A program made the position numbers and the translations under genes. Positions 1 to 10,708 of a stretch of DNA of 64,000 bases are shown piece after piece (within the stretch, counting starts at the first letter, position 1; each line of letters begins with the position of its first letter). Under the pieces are notes generated by a model. That model was given only the letters and a program-made list of their open reading frames with translations. It did not search any database and had not been told where the DNA came from. Source of the DNA: Paramecium tetraurelia (lineage: Eukaryota; Ciliophora; Oligohymenophorea; Peniculida; Parameciidae); NCBI RefSeq assembly GCF_000165425.1, contig NW_001798971.1, positions 136,151 through 200,150 of the forward strand, given 5' to 3'.

Positions 1-2
1 TA

Positions 3-416
3 ATATTTTATAGCCTCTCCAAGTATCATTAGTATAAAATTATGCCAGTCCAATAAAATTAGAATATGGGGGTTCAATCACAAGGTATTTTGAATAATAA
101 AGATAGTGACATTTAGGAGAAGATTAGAGAATTGAAACACAGGAATTCTAGATCGATGAATACTTCTTAACTGAACAACTCTAGATCTTAGAATTCTCCA
201 CCTAAAAATACTTTTCTGAATGAAGAGATCAACATATCTAGGAAAATAAGTCGAGAGTAGGCTAACATTGTGCAACAAAGGAAATTGGGGACTTCGCCTA
301 TGGATGCAAAAACTGTATTACAAAGTTCAATGAAGCATAATAATAAATCAAATTCAAAATTCAACAAAATTTTAAATAGCCCCCTTACACTTGCTGGATT
401 TTCATATTTGAGTTGA
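3..416 (+). CDS. C-terminal part of an unknown protein (partial)
   Basis: The frame is open from the window edge to a TGA, with TAA and TAG read as glutamine seven times. About 137 residues are visible, polar and rich in Ser, Asn, Gln, Lys and Arg, with no membrane segment or recognisable domain; the chain ends ...LTLAGFSYLS. The 5' end lies outside the window. The composition looks like a disordered tail of a larger protein. Confidence that it is coding is good because the sense is interrupted only by reassigned codons; function is unknown. Confidence 0.6.
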
Positions 417-604
417 TTTAGTACTTTATAGCTATAATTTATTAAAACCTATAATATCAGTAAATAATAAACTGGACTTATTTTAATTATTTTGCTATAT
501 ATATTAATTATGACATTTATATTAAAAAATTAAAATAACTTTAAACATTAATTTAATGCTTAAATTTCATTATTATAAAGCTACCAACAATCTTTGTAAT
601 AGGG

Positions 605-2406
605 ATGTATTCAGATTTCAAACTACAATTGTACTTTCTAACGAATTTTGCCAGTATTTCTAAATTAAATTAATATTAATATATGTTTCAGGAATTCATT
701 TCATAACTTGGCACATTCAAAAATGCTGAAATTCCTTTTTATTTTAGAAATCAATTTAAAATCAAAGACAATTTCATAAATCCGAACAGCAAGTATTTCG
801 ATGGTATTGTACAAAAGTAAGAAATCAATATATAAAAACAACAGATTGATTTAAGAGGAAAAGTAGGGTATAAAGAGAAAATGGGATAAGTAATGTAAAA
901 TGATGTTCATATGGGTATTAAGTAAGTATTTTCAAATCAAAAATCAAAAATCCATCAACCCAAACAAGGAGGAATGGCAAGAGCTTGCAAGTATCTTAAA
1001 AACTGATGAAACCATTCTCAAATAAAGATGGATCACACTAATAAACCCTGTTCAGAAAAGTATAAACTGGGATTCTCAAGAAGATGACATCATCCGTTCA
1101 TTGATGAAGTAAAATATCAATAAAACAAAATAGTTAATAGGATGAGAAACATATATGGACATTTATTGCCTTGGAGTTATATAACAAAAATGGGGGTCAA
1201 TTTATTAGAACCCCTAAGTAAGTTAGAGAAAGATGGATGAATTACCTCAACCCTAAGTTGAATAAGTAAGCATCAAATTTATACCCTAGAGCAAATTGGA
1301 CTTAAAAGGAAGATATCCAATTATTGACCAATATAGTCAATCACGGCAAAAGATGGTCACAATTATCAGCACTCTTACAAGGAAGAACTGAAAATCAAGT
1401 CAAGAATAGGTATCCCAAATTAATATAAATTAAGATTCAAAAGCTTAATGTAGAAGATATACAAAGATGAAGACGATGATGAATTAGATGAACTTCAAGC
1501 TATACAAGATTATTTAAAGAAATTAGGAGTTTACTCTGAAGAATTCGCAGGAGATCCAAATATTTAAAAAAACCAATCTTTCCAAACCTTCAAGTAGAAA
1601 GTCAGAAAACTCCATATTTAGATCAGGCATCCCAAAAAAACAACTAAGAAAAAGAAGGTCACCAAAGCTAATCTCAAAACCTTAAAAAAATAGTCAGAAT
1701 CAATTAATTAAGAATTTATTATTTAAAATAATTCATTAAATCAAAAAGAAAATAATGAACCCATCCCTAATGTTTAAGATTCCAACCTACCAAATGACCT
1801 TAATCGATAAGATTAATAATAATAAGTCTAATAACAAACCTAAATTTCAGAAATTAATGGTATTCAAACACCAAGTACTTTAAATAACTGTTTCTTGCCC
1901 TTTATCCAACAACCATATTAGTTCGATGTCTAATAATAAAATTAGAATTAGTTGATCTATCAAAGTTATAGAAATTAAATGGAAGAATTTCAACAATATT
2001 AATATAAAATTATGATGGAATAATATATGAAACAGTTTCAAACTAATTATAATGCCATATCACCAATTTCTATGATTAATCAAACTCCCATGACTTACAC
2101 ACCTACCCAACAATATCAATTATATTACAACACATTTACATCACCATAATGGAATTGTAGTCCTAACTAAATAGATATCAATTCCCCTAAATTTTAAAAT
2201 TTCTATTGGTAAAATCAATAGTAACATTATGATTAATTCTAAAATGAACAAATGAGACAAATGCAATATGTATTTATCCGAATTAATTTTAGAATCATAA
2301 ATTAGAATTTTTAAATTCGAATAGCCTTGTCGATGACTGGAAAAGAAAAAGAGATAATTCGAAATAGAATTCACAATTTCAATTTATGGGTTCATTAGAT
2401 TAATGA
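605..2406 (+). CDS. Three-repeat Myb DNA-binding protein
   Basis: Three consecutive Myb/SANT repeats are readable after splicing. R1 contains NKEEWQELASIL and RWITLINP. R2 contains INWDSQEDDI and RERWMNYLNPKL. R3 contains ANWTQKEDIQLL, GKRWSQLSALL and GRTENQVKNRFKSLM. The spaced tryptophans and the NxVKNRFxSL third helix are typical of c-Myb/R2R3 DNA binding, so a nuclear transcription or chromatin regulator is likely. Introns of 25, 24, 25 and 23 nt are inferred; one of them ends AAG. A long Gln/Asn-rich tail (many TAA/TAG codons) follows and ends with a basic KRKRD motif just before the stop, a plausible nuclear signal. The N-terminus is less certain: ATG at 605 gives an extra 26 residues over ATG at 683, and the join between this leader and R1 near 890-960 was not resolved. 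Confidence 0.85.
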
Positions 2407-3622
2407 TAACATGATTAATTCTTATATCTTGAATAGACCAAAAAAAAACATTATTTTATTCATCTGATATATATATCCTAAATTTCGGATTTTATCCTTG
2501 TCATGCAAAACTTCTATTATCTGTTTTTTTTAAAAATCGATATAAAAAATATGCAAAATAAATTGTTTGAATCTCATTTTTTGTTCCTACTAAAGAATCC
2601 CTTGATAAACTCTCAATAGTTTAAATTTATTGAATAAAAGGATAAAATTAAATGATTTTGGCTAGTCTTAAATTTATTCTTAAATTATAATAATTATTAA
2701 AAATATCAAATTTACATATGAAAAATAATGAATAAATTAGGTATAAATTAATTGAATGCTAAAATTTTCTTCAAATTAAAAATTTATTATAATTTGATAT
2801 CCCCAAAATATTGCAACTAATAAAGTTATTTAGATCTAAGTAATTCGATCACTCACTCACTTATATAAAAGTAAATTACCTATATGATATGATTAGCATG
2901 AATATGAAAAGAATTTATTAGGTACTCAATAATACTTTGCCTATCAAAATTAAAGTTCTATTAGTAAAAGAAAGTTCTAATTAGTTGCATATTCCCATGC
3001 TATTCTCTACCTTTGATTTTTATTCCATTTTTAATTCTAACACAAAATTAAGATTTTTACTCTTGTTTAAAGTCTCAAGCCTTAAAATCTATCTTTATTA
3101 ATCTTAATAATATTGATTAGAAGATTTAGATTTCAGGTTAACTATTTTAAAAATCTTGTAAAACTGCAAATGCTTTAAAACTGAATTAAGATATTATATT
3201 TTATTAATAATAGAGCAATAAGTCCTCATTCGAAAATATTATTTCATATCCTTAAAATTTTGATGTGTTGCCTGTTAATTTGAAATTCCTTTTCTATAAT
3301 ATATAATTTTAATAGAATTTTGAATAAATATGAAATAATGATTTTTAAATATTCCATAAAATCCTTTTCAATTTTATTCAATATTTAATACATATACGAT
3401 ATTTTAATAAATTCATATCAAAATTGAAGAGGAATTATGATAATTAACATATTTATTAAAACCTTGAAATAGGAATTTATAATTTTTTAAATTTGAAGTC
3501 TTAACAAGTTAGAAATCCTCATGCTCACTATTTGCATAGGATGAGAGAAATAAATCCTTTATGAAAAACAAAAACCAAATACATAATAAACTTTTAATAA
3601 TTCTACTAAAATCCAAAAAGGA
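2407..3622. other. Gene-poor AT-rich interval
   Basis: About 1.2 kb between the Myb gene and the next minus-strand gene. Both strands carry only short open stretches with no convincing start, intron pattern or domain. The length is large for a genome that elsewhere spaces genes by tens of bases, so it may hold a gene decayed beyond recognition, but nothing positive can be claimed. Confidence 0.4.
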
Positions 3623-4043
3623 TCAAATTTGAGATATGTAATACAGCTCATTAAAACAGCAGTTGACTTTGATTAGAGTATTCCTTGACCTTCTATACAA
3701 TCCTATCTTAAGCATGTTTGCTGTTATTGTATAAAGGATGATATTACAAATTTTATCCACAGCATCCAGCTAAAAAGAGGATTTCTAATTTAATAGGTTT
3801 CCCTAATTCATATGTTTCATAAGTCTTCCAGCTCCTACTAATATTACAGATGCTTGTTAGGACAAAGTCTTAAGCTTTTCCGAATTTATAACCATTATGA
3901 ACAACATATTATTCTTAGTTTTGGGTTGTTAAAATAATGCCATAATGGATTGGTTCTTATGCATCAGGTTTACAGGCTCTTTAAGTAAGTTCAACTTTAA
4001 CTACTTATAAACACAAAATTTCTTTGAACTATTTCTTTGACAT
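3623..4043 (-). CDS. Small hypothetical protein
   Basis: On the minus strand an ATG at 4043 opens a short exon beginning MSKKQFKEILCLQ. A 28-nt GTA...GAG intron would join it to a long exon ending at TGA 3623, giving about 130 residues with a hydrophobic stretch QQASVILVGAGRLM and a basic tail GLYRRSRNTLIK. No domain was recognised. The plus strand of the same interval is also open for over 130 codons, and the intron acceptor is unusual, so the strand choice rests mainly on the more protein-like composition of the minus reading. Confidence 0.35.
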
Positions 4044-4532
4044 TCTATTATTAATGAATTATTTTCGTATTCTACCTCTTATATAGATTTACTTTGATTT
4101 ATATTTAAATCTAATAGAAATCAAATTTTAATATTTAATAGGGTGGACTTGACCCTCCAATTTTAAAATCTCATTATAAATAATCAAATGTAACAATTTT
4201 TGATATTTGATCTATGCTCATATCAAAATAACTTCTCAGTTTAACTACAAAACAAATATTAAGACACAATCTTTAATCTAATTCTATTGTTATCAAGGCT
4301 AAAAACAGAATTAATTTATCTTGTTTTAAGAAATCTTTAGAGGCAGGAATTTATATCCTAAATCGAGCTTAATTTCTATGTTTTCAAAGTTTTTTGTAGT
4401 AATTAATTATATAATGTAAAAATATGAGTCATATATAAATCTTTAAAGGTTAGAGTTTCCATTATTGGTAATTATTCAGTTATTATTTATCTATATTTAT
4501 ATATATTTAATTTATATTTTATAATAATAAAT

Positions 4533-4890
4533 ATGGCTTCACAAGCTATTGCAAAAGATTTGTATACATATACAAATGATGAAAGGTTCAGTATCTAATA
4601 ATATGCTATCTAGCTTATAATTGATGATCTATTCAATTAAAGGGAATCAAGTATGCAAAGATCAAAGAAAAAGTTTCAATCTCTGCAGATCAACACCTTT
4701 GGGAAAGCATGTTGAACCTGAGTTTTGCAAAGATAGTGCGATATCATTCATTGATTGCTTTTTGGGAGTGTATTCATTCTTTACTATTATTTAAGTCAAA
4801 GGAATGCGAAGTGTCATTAGCAATTTTAGAAAGTATTTGACATCGCCAAAACAGGACAATATGCTTAAGAAAGTTTGGAAGATTATTTGA
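4533..4890 (+). CDS. Small hypothetical protein, exon structure unresolved
   Basis: ATG 4533 starts a frame MASQAIAKDLYTYTNDER that runs to a TGA near 4710. A second overlapping frame, one base over, runs to the TGA at 4888-4890 and contains CRSTPLGKHVEPEFC followed by a CX9C pair (CKDSAISFIDC). The two frames look like parts of one protein, but no GTA...TAG intron of usual size links them. It is therefore either a gene with an unseen splice or a frameshifted remnant. A CX9C spacing occurs in small mitochondrial intermembrane-space proteins, but one pair is too little to assign a family. Confidence 0.35.
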
Positions 4891-4944
4891 AATGTTGAAT
4901 ACGATTATACAATAGTATCCAAAAATATTATTTTTATATATATA

Positions 4945-5420
4945 TCATTTTAAGCTCATCTAAGTTCTCAAAAGCCCTTTAGCCTTCTTTTTCTACTGTC
5001 CTTCTCCCTTGAATTGTGATCACTCATCCATTATTTGGATTCAAAATAAGTAAACAAGGTATGCCTATATATTGGTTATAAGTACCTTATATATGCCTTT
5101 TATATTCATAATACACTTAATATTATACAAATTCTTTAAAATCATAAATAACCAAGGCATATCCCTCACAGTCTCCTTATATTTCTCTTTGTTCTCATCC
5201 ATTCCAATGTAAATTATTTCCAACTATTAAATATCCTTATTTATTTTTGAGTAGAATTCAACTTCTCAATAGCTCAATTAATTACTCAAGGATGGTGTAA
5301 ATCTTCAACAGGGTTAACTCCATTTAGCTCCAAATAAACACTCACAGATGTAGCATTCTTGAGGTTTGGTCCATCCGTTGGACCTTTAACTGATTGAAAT
5401 GAAGTAAGTTGAAAATCCAT
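4945..5420 (-). pseudogene. Decayed nucleoredoxin/tryparedoxin-like gene
   Basis: Pieces of a thioredoxin-like protein of the nucleoredoxin/tryparedoxin type can be read in order on the minus strand: a start MDFQLTSFQSVKG, the active-site region FGAKWSQPC...RFTPSL, then VEFYSKINKD, YIGMDENKEKYKETVRDMPW, GIPCLLILNPNNG and VITIQGRR. They lie in different frames. At least two shifts are needed (around VYL/FGAK, and before GIPC), and TGA interrupts the frame just after WSQPC and again after NPNNG. The usual WCxPC active site reads WSQPC, so the first redox cysteine is also gone. One normal-looking 21-nt intron (GTA...GAG) remains between RFTPSL and VEFYSK. This is best explained as a host redox gene decaying by point changes and small indels. 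Confidence 0.75.
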
Positions 5421-5698
5421 CATATACTAATTATACCATTACTTTCTAGATAATTTTAGAATCTGTTTTATATTTTCCTATATTACATCAATTCCTCACT
5501 AAAGAAGAGAAAGTCATCCAAGGTTCAAATTATGAATGTCCTTAATTTGGTTCTAAATATAGCTTACAAGAAATTATAAAATAAGTTATTTTCTTTCTCT
5601 AAAAAATATTTTATCAGATGGTTTATATTTATTATAAATGTTTTAATAGATTAATCAATAATAAATTAAATTGTTAGTTATTATATACAATTAAGGAC

Positions 5699-6712
5699 TC
5701 ATTCAGTTTTTATTTATTGCTGTTAGTGATATACTTATTCTAACATTGGTTAGAAATAATGTTTCCACAAAAAGGTGATATTGTAAGACGTTAAAGTTCC
5801 AGAATCAAGAGCCTTGAAAAAGTACAATTCTTTAAAGAAGTCTTCCTCAATTTAATTTAGTTCATTTTTATTGACTCTTTTAATATTTTATTCACTTGGG
5901 AGGAATAATACAATTTCGGGCATTATTGATAGAACTTCTTATTTTATATCTTATAATAGATGATGTTGTTATTCATCCTTCTATATTTCAGTATTTTAAA
6001 TAGACATGTCTACCTTCTCAGTTTAAAACTCATTTTTAATACACACTTGCTTCTTTTATGGGCTTTCAGTAGATTCTAAAAGCAAGGATAATTAATTTCT
6101 GAACTTTTTCATCTCGATAGAATAATTTTCTTCTGGCACCGAGCATATTTTTTCATACAGTTAGGAGAGCTTATGATAATGTTGCTTTTCAATAGAAATT
6201 ATTGAACCTTATTTTGTATTACATAATTCAATTTATTTGAGTAGTTATTTAGATTCACTATCAATTTTCTAGAATTATTTTGTGTTTTAATTAATATAAT
6301 TTAATTCTGTCAATTATGAAGCATGCTCCGAATCATAATTTGATTCTTGAGTCTCTTTATAGAACTTACAAAAATCAAAGTTATTCTGTATTCTGGTTAA
6401 AAACTATTAAATTAATGAATTATCGTATTTGTCTTTAAGTTTAAATGTTTTTTCAGATACCTCCTAGATAATCTATGAGAGTAATTCTTGACCTTTGAGT
6501 TAATGTAAACTCTTCCACAACTCCTAATTTGGATAACTTTGAATTGTTGCACATCTTGAATTAACGCTTGGCTTTATTGAAACACATAATATGAAAGGAT
6601 GAAATCCAATTTCGCGATCATTAAAGCATTGCCTTATCCAGCCCATTATTTTCTTTATCAAAAGCTTCTTTTGTTTCTCTAGTGTCCTTTTATCAGGTGT
6701 ACTTAAACTCAT
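5699..6712 (-). CDS. Hypothetical helical/coiled protein
   Basis: A single intronless frame of 337 codons runs from ATG 6712 to TGA 5699, using many TAA/TAG glutamines. It starts MSLSTPDKRTLEKQKK and contains LLIKKIMGWIRQCFNDREIG. The middle and C-terminal parts are rich in Gln, Glu, Lys and Leu with heptad-like spacing, suggesting coiled coil; there is no signal peptide or membrane segment. No family was recognised. The next minus-strand unit downstream is the decayed nucleoredoxin-like gene; the interval 5421-5698 between them holds a short plus-strand open stretch (LHQFLTKEEKVIQGSNYECP) that may be a leftover gene fragment. Confidence 0.65.
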
Positions 6713-6931
6713 CTATGGATGAAAAATATTTAAATAATAATATTCTCTATTATTAATTTAAATACTATTCTAAAAACATAATTTCAATCTTGAATCAATC
6801 ACCTCTATTAATAATCTAAAATAAGAATTATTAAAGGTATAATATCTTATCCAAATAGTAATAGAAACTAAAATACATTTAAATTTAGTGTGTATAATAT
6901 ATTAATAATAATAATAAAAACCTCGAATTAA

Positions 6932-7324
6932 ATGAGTTATATACTATTCTTGCATTCACAGGTTGTCCTTGTCGTTGGTGGGATATATTTCTTCAATTTT
7001 GGTACAAGGGAACCATACAATTTGCTGTTCTTTGAAGTTGGCTTAATTAGGCTAAATTTTGATTCTACAATTATAAATTCAGTTTATTATATAATGAGAT
7101 TCTGGGAGGTGGAGAAAAAAACATTAAGGAATTCTTTCGGCATTTATGCAAACATGTACATTTTCAATTATTTTGGTTCATATTTAAGTTGTATTTCTAT
7201 TATTTCTAATATTGCGAAGTAAGTTTGGATTGTATTCTATAGTTAGTCGATTTCTCTTCAGAACCTATTATATATTGAAATAGCAACGCTTATAATAAGC
7301 GATAAAGGTTAGATTAGAACTTGA
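6932..7324 (+). pseudogene. Possible Kelch-repeat remnant
   Basis: A frame starting MSYILFLHSQVVLVVGGIYF runs to the TGA at 7322-7324 across one possible 24-nt intron. VVLVVGG and, about 55 residues later, RFWEVEKKTLRNSFGIYANM followed by YIFNYFG resemble two blades of a Kelch propeller (the GG strand and the W...RN.FG...YIFG pattern), but spacing is irregular and no complete blade is present. Further short open pieces continue to about 7650 in other frames (NNLYEWVVVLNL, DNWMARMII). The minus strand is also open here (LYGSLVPKLKKYIPPTTRTT), so even the strand is not certain. I read it as a degenerate Kelch gene with low confidence. Confidence 0.3.
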
Positions 7325-7822
7325 TATTAAATGATTGATAATTGGATGGCAAGGATGATTATTTAAATGTTAAGCGTAAATCAACAGCCAAAGAAATCTT
7401 TCCTTTTTTGAGCAAGAATTAATCAATTAAAATAAAATCATATATTCGATTGATTAGGTTAACAGTGATTAAATTTCAGAACTTTTTTATTTACTCTGAT
7501 TACTTAGGACTGTCAGAATCCACCAGAAATAATTTATATGAATGGGTGGTTGTTCTTAATTTATAAATCGATTTATTTTATGAGAGATCATGATCTTGAA
7601 TTCTTCTTTATTGCTTACAATAGTTTAGACTATGCTTTAATTGGATGACAAATAAAATAATCTTTTTTCTATTCTAATTTTTTATATTTTATTAAATTAC
7701 AAAACTTTGTGTTTACTTTATAAGTGTTGCTTAATTCAATTGATGTTAGAGAATGAAGGTATTACTTTAAAAGGAAGAAAAATGTTAAGCAAATTCAAAA
7801 TTATTTAAAGTTAAATTCAATT

Positions 7823-8694
7823 ATGAATGTATTTAACAACAATTCTTCAGATGAACTTCCTCAAAATCTAGAAGATCTTAAAGCCAATTCGGAATGGATA
7901 CTAGGTATTTTTGAAGCAGGCAGAGGACCTCTGATTGGACCTATCATAATTGCAGGTTGCTTTTGGCCAATCACGAATCATAATTACATTGTTAAATAAT
8001 GTTCTTTATCACTCAATAAACAATTCTACTAAAATCAAGTTGAAAGTTCAGAAATAATTAGTAAACTTAAAGGCAAGGCATTGCAATTTGAAACAATCGA
8101 AATTAGCGCCCAAAAATTATCAACTAAGATCTTGGCGTATACTCCTTCTGATGTAAATGAAATTAGTTTAAATTACACATTATAACTTATTAAAAATATA
8201 CTGTCAAAAGGATACAAAATTATTGGTAGCAATTAGATATTTAATAGATAGAGTGTTATATTAATCCCATTGGTTTCAAGGAAAATTTGAATGAAGTTTT
8301 GAAAAAGGGTCTTGGCTTAGGAAATAATGACTTAAAATTTATTGTGGGAATGCATTAAACAATAATTGCAGCCTAAATTGTGTCTTTGCAAGAAAGGAAT
8401 ACTCGATTGCTGCAAATATAATAAGATATTTATCCATCTGGATAAATGGGATCGGGTTACCCTTCAGATGCTCTGACAAGAGAGTTTCTCTCTAAAGTCA
8501 GCATTCCTGTTTTTATTTATCCATAAGACATTAGATTTGCTTGGTAAACAGTAAGCGCTAGTCTTAAATAAAAAGCAATCAACATTGAATATTTATCCGA
8601 AGAGAATTGGACAAGATAAACAAAAGAACAATTCTTAGAAAACCCCTCTTTTTTAGAATATGGAGGATTACACTTTGAAAATTATTATTTATGA
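7823..8694 (+). CDS. RNase H2 catalytic-subunit-like protein lacking the active-site aspartates
   Basis: After one 26-nt GTA...TAG intron near 8222-8247 the frame encodes about 280 residues. The family signature GIDEAGRGP is present as WILGIFEAGRGPLIGP, and the C-terminal block GSGYPSDALTREFL, IPVFIYPQDIRFAWQTVSASL matches the RNase H2A region GSGYPSDPKT...FVRFSWxTxxxxL. In active enzymes the metal-binding residues are D-E in the first motif, an Asp in VDT, and an Asp in KADSLYP. Here the first is Phe, the VDT region reads KIIECYINP, and the KADSLYP region reads NNDLKFIVGMHQT. The frame is otherwise intact, so the protein is probably made but should not cut RNA-DNA hybrids. It may be a diverged duplicate kept for a structural role. 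Identification of the family is firm; loss of activity is inferred from residues. Confidence 0.8.
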
Positions 8695-8757
8695 TCTATC
8701 ATGAAAATGGATTCTTAATTATTTAATCTATTTTTAATTATTAAATATTAAAAAAAG

Positions 8758-8829
8758 CAATTTGCGAGGATTCGAACCTCGGACCTTCGGATTTGGAATC
8801 CGGCGTGTTAACCACTTCACTACAAATTG
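8758..8829 (-). tRNA. trnW-CCA: tRNA-Trp (anticodon CCA)
   Basis: On the minus strand a 72-nt cloverleaf can be folded. The acceptor arms pair fully over 7 bp, the D arm holds AGTGGTTAA, the anticodon loop TTCCAAA gives anticodon CCA, and the T arm CGAGG/TTCGAAT/CCTCG is canonical. The first anticodon-stem pair is a C-A mismatch. No intron is seen, and the CCA end is not encoded. It sits 63 bp downstream of the RNase H2A-like stop. Confidence 0.9.
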
Positions 8830-8861
8830 AATTTAAATTTTAGTAGAGTGTATAATTTATA

Positions 8862-9806
8862 ATGGAAATTAGAAACTTAATGGAAGATTAATAAATTAGA
8901 ATAAACAAAATTTATTATTATAGATAATGTCTATTTTTGTAGAAAAATAAAAGAATTTTTAATGATTTTTTATAATTGATATCTTCTGAGCACAATTAAA
9001 CGATATTGATAAGATCATTATTAAAATTACAGAGTTTAAAAATATGGAAAAATTCTCGTTGCATAAGAATCAAAGATATTTCTAAGATCATATAATCTGC
9101 CAAAATTTGAGGCATCAATTTCTATTGTTTCAAATGGTGATGTTTTTATTTAAGTTTACAAATAATTTATGAACTTTCAGTTAAAAGAAATCAAGTTAGA
9201 TCAAAGAATATTAATAACTATTTTGAAAATAAAGAATAAACCCATCATAAAAAAAAGAGAATTGTTTTTAAATTAATAATTTTAGTAATTTATGAGAGTT
9301 CATTTGAATAAAAATTTATTAATGCTAATTAACTTCAGTTTCTTTAATATAAAAAGATAGCAAGTTTACTACTTGAATTTGATACAATTTGAATTTGATT
9401 AAAAAAAGGGATATATGACATTGTAATTTCATCATCGTTGTAATCAAGAGTATCTGATGATGAAGGTAAAAGTGAAATTTCTTCAATTAGTATATAATAA
9501 TAATTTGATTTTATTAATATTGAGTATATGGGATAAATCTGCAAGAGCTGTGAAAAAAGGGATATAGATAAAACTGAATTAATGATTGAATCATCCCCCC
9601 AACATTAAGAAATAAAATTTATTGAAGATTTTGAATTCATTAGTGGTTTAGATAAATTAGAATCATCAAAGAAAATGAGTATGCTCACCTTCCAAAATAA
9701 AAATAACAGTAGTAGTTACCCTCATGGAGATTCACTCTATCAAGGGTCTCTTTTCAGTGTTGTAACTCCTGATTTTAGTGCTTTTTCCTCAAATTTAGTT
9801 TAATGA
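8862..9806 (+). pseudogene. Probably decayed gene (or multi-exon gene not resolved)
   Basis: Three protein-like stretches follow each other on the plus strand in different frames. The first starts at ATG 8862 with MEIRNLMEDQQIRINKIYYY and runs to about 9100. The second holds LPKFEASISIVSNGDVFIQV and LKEIKLDQRILITILKIKN, to about 9400. The third holds SRVSDDEGKSEISSISIQ, then TFQNKNNSSSYPHGDS and FSAFSSNLVQ before TGA 9804-9806. I could not find GT...AG introns of usual size that connect them, so one or two frameshifts are likely. The C-terminal part is Ser-rich and acidic. No family was recognised. A shadow ORF on the minus strand covers part of it. Confidence 0.45.
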
Positions 9807-9967
9807 ATTGTCCATGCTGTCAGATAGCAATATTTGAATTGATCTATGGTATGATTTCTTACTTATATATTTAATATGATTTTTGTAATTATGTAATTGT
9901 TACAATGAAAATAATAGTAAATAACATAAAAATTATAATATATATTGTGAAAAAATGATGTACAATT

Positions 9968-10694
9968 AATTTTATTTAGGCAGATTTTTTTTTTTCACCA
10001 TAAAATAGCTCCAGTTATTAATCTCAATCCCTAAAAAAAAAATAATGACAATGAAGAACATATTTATAACATCTTCAAATATCAAAAATAAAAACTTCTG
10101 CCCAACCTTATAATTCAAAACCCAAAAGACTATTCTCAGAAGTGAAGAAAATCCCATAGTTACAAGTATTTCTAGATGTCAGGCTCAACTGTTTTGATCA
10201 AGATGCAAATTTTGTTCTAAAAAAAATTCCTCATATAAATTTGAGGCAAAAAGGCACAAGCTTCAATGAATAGACTCATAGAAACAAATATTTGAACTGT
10301 AAAATAAATTTCGTCCTTCGTCCTATGTGTTCAATAAATAATAAGAATATTGGGATAAGAGTTAGAGAAAAGCGTCGATCTTTTATTAAATGAAGACCAG
10401 TGTGTCTATGATAAAAATGAAAATGAGCTTACCTGAATTTGTAGAAAAGATAAATGATATAAGCACTCAATGCAATAGAGAAGATCTACTCAATCCAAAT
10501 CAAAAAGAATTTTAATAATCTGGTATCACCAATGTAAAGGTTTCACATCAAGGTTCCAATAAAATACATCATTAAGGTTTCTAAAGCCACTCCCCATTTA
10601 TTCCTTTTCTCATTAATGCGTTTAATGAAAAAAGTAAGCCGCAGAATTTTACATAAAGTGACCAAGTGTAAAAATTATCAATATAAAAATCCAT
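9968..10694 (-). pseudogene. Decayed KDEL receptor (ERD2-like) gene
   Basis: The fold of an ER-lumen protein retaining receptor is recognisable in pieces. They are LHLVTLCKILRLTFFIKRIN, GVALETLMMYFIGTLM, IWIEQIFSIALSAYIIYLFY, EACAFLPQIYMRNFF (the family's ES.A.LPQL.M), EPDIQKYL and MGFSSLLRIVFWVLNYKVG. The pieces fall in more than one frame. At least three shifts (after MDFYIDNF, near GRRTK/TKDEIYF, and at QKYL/TMGFSS) and one in-frame TGA after YFIGTLM break the frame. One 27-nt intron (GTA...TAG) is still well formed. In other eukaryotes the protein returns escaped ER residents from the Golgi; this copy cannot make a full receptor. Its ATG lies 14 bp from the ATG of the divergent gene at 10709. 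Confidence 0.75.
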
Positions 10695-10708
10695 AATAAT
10701 TATTATTA

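Noticed and set aside
2407-3622. Germline-limited internal eliminated sequences interrupting genes
   Set aside because: Gene interruptions seen are explained by tiny GT...AG introns or small frameshifts; no TA-bounded insert with TAYAG-type ends was found inside a well-supported gene.
5389-5392. TGA directly after WSQPC in the nucleoredoxin-like gene read as selenocysteine
   Set aside because: The partner cysteine is already Ser, a second TGA and frame changes follow, and no SECIS-like element was noticed; ordinary decay explains all of it.
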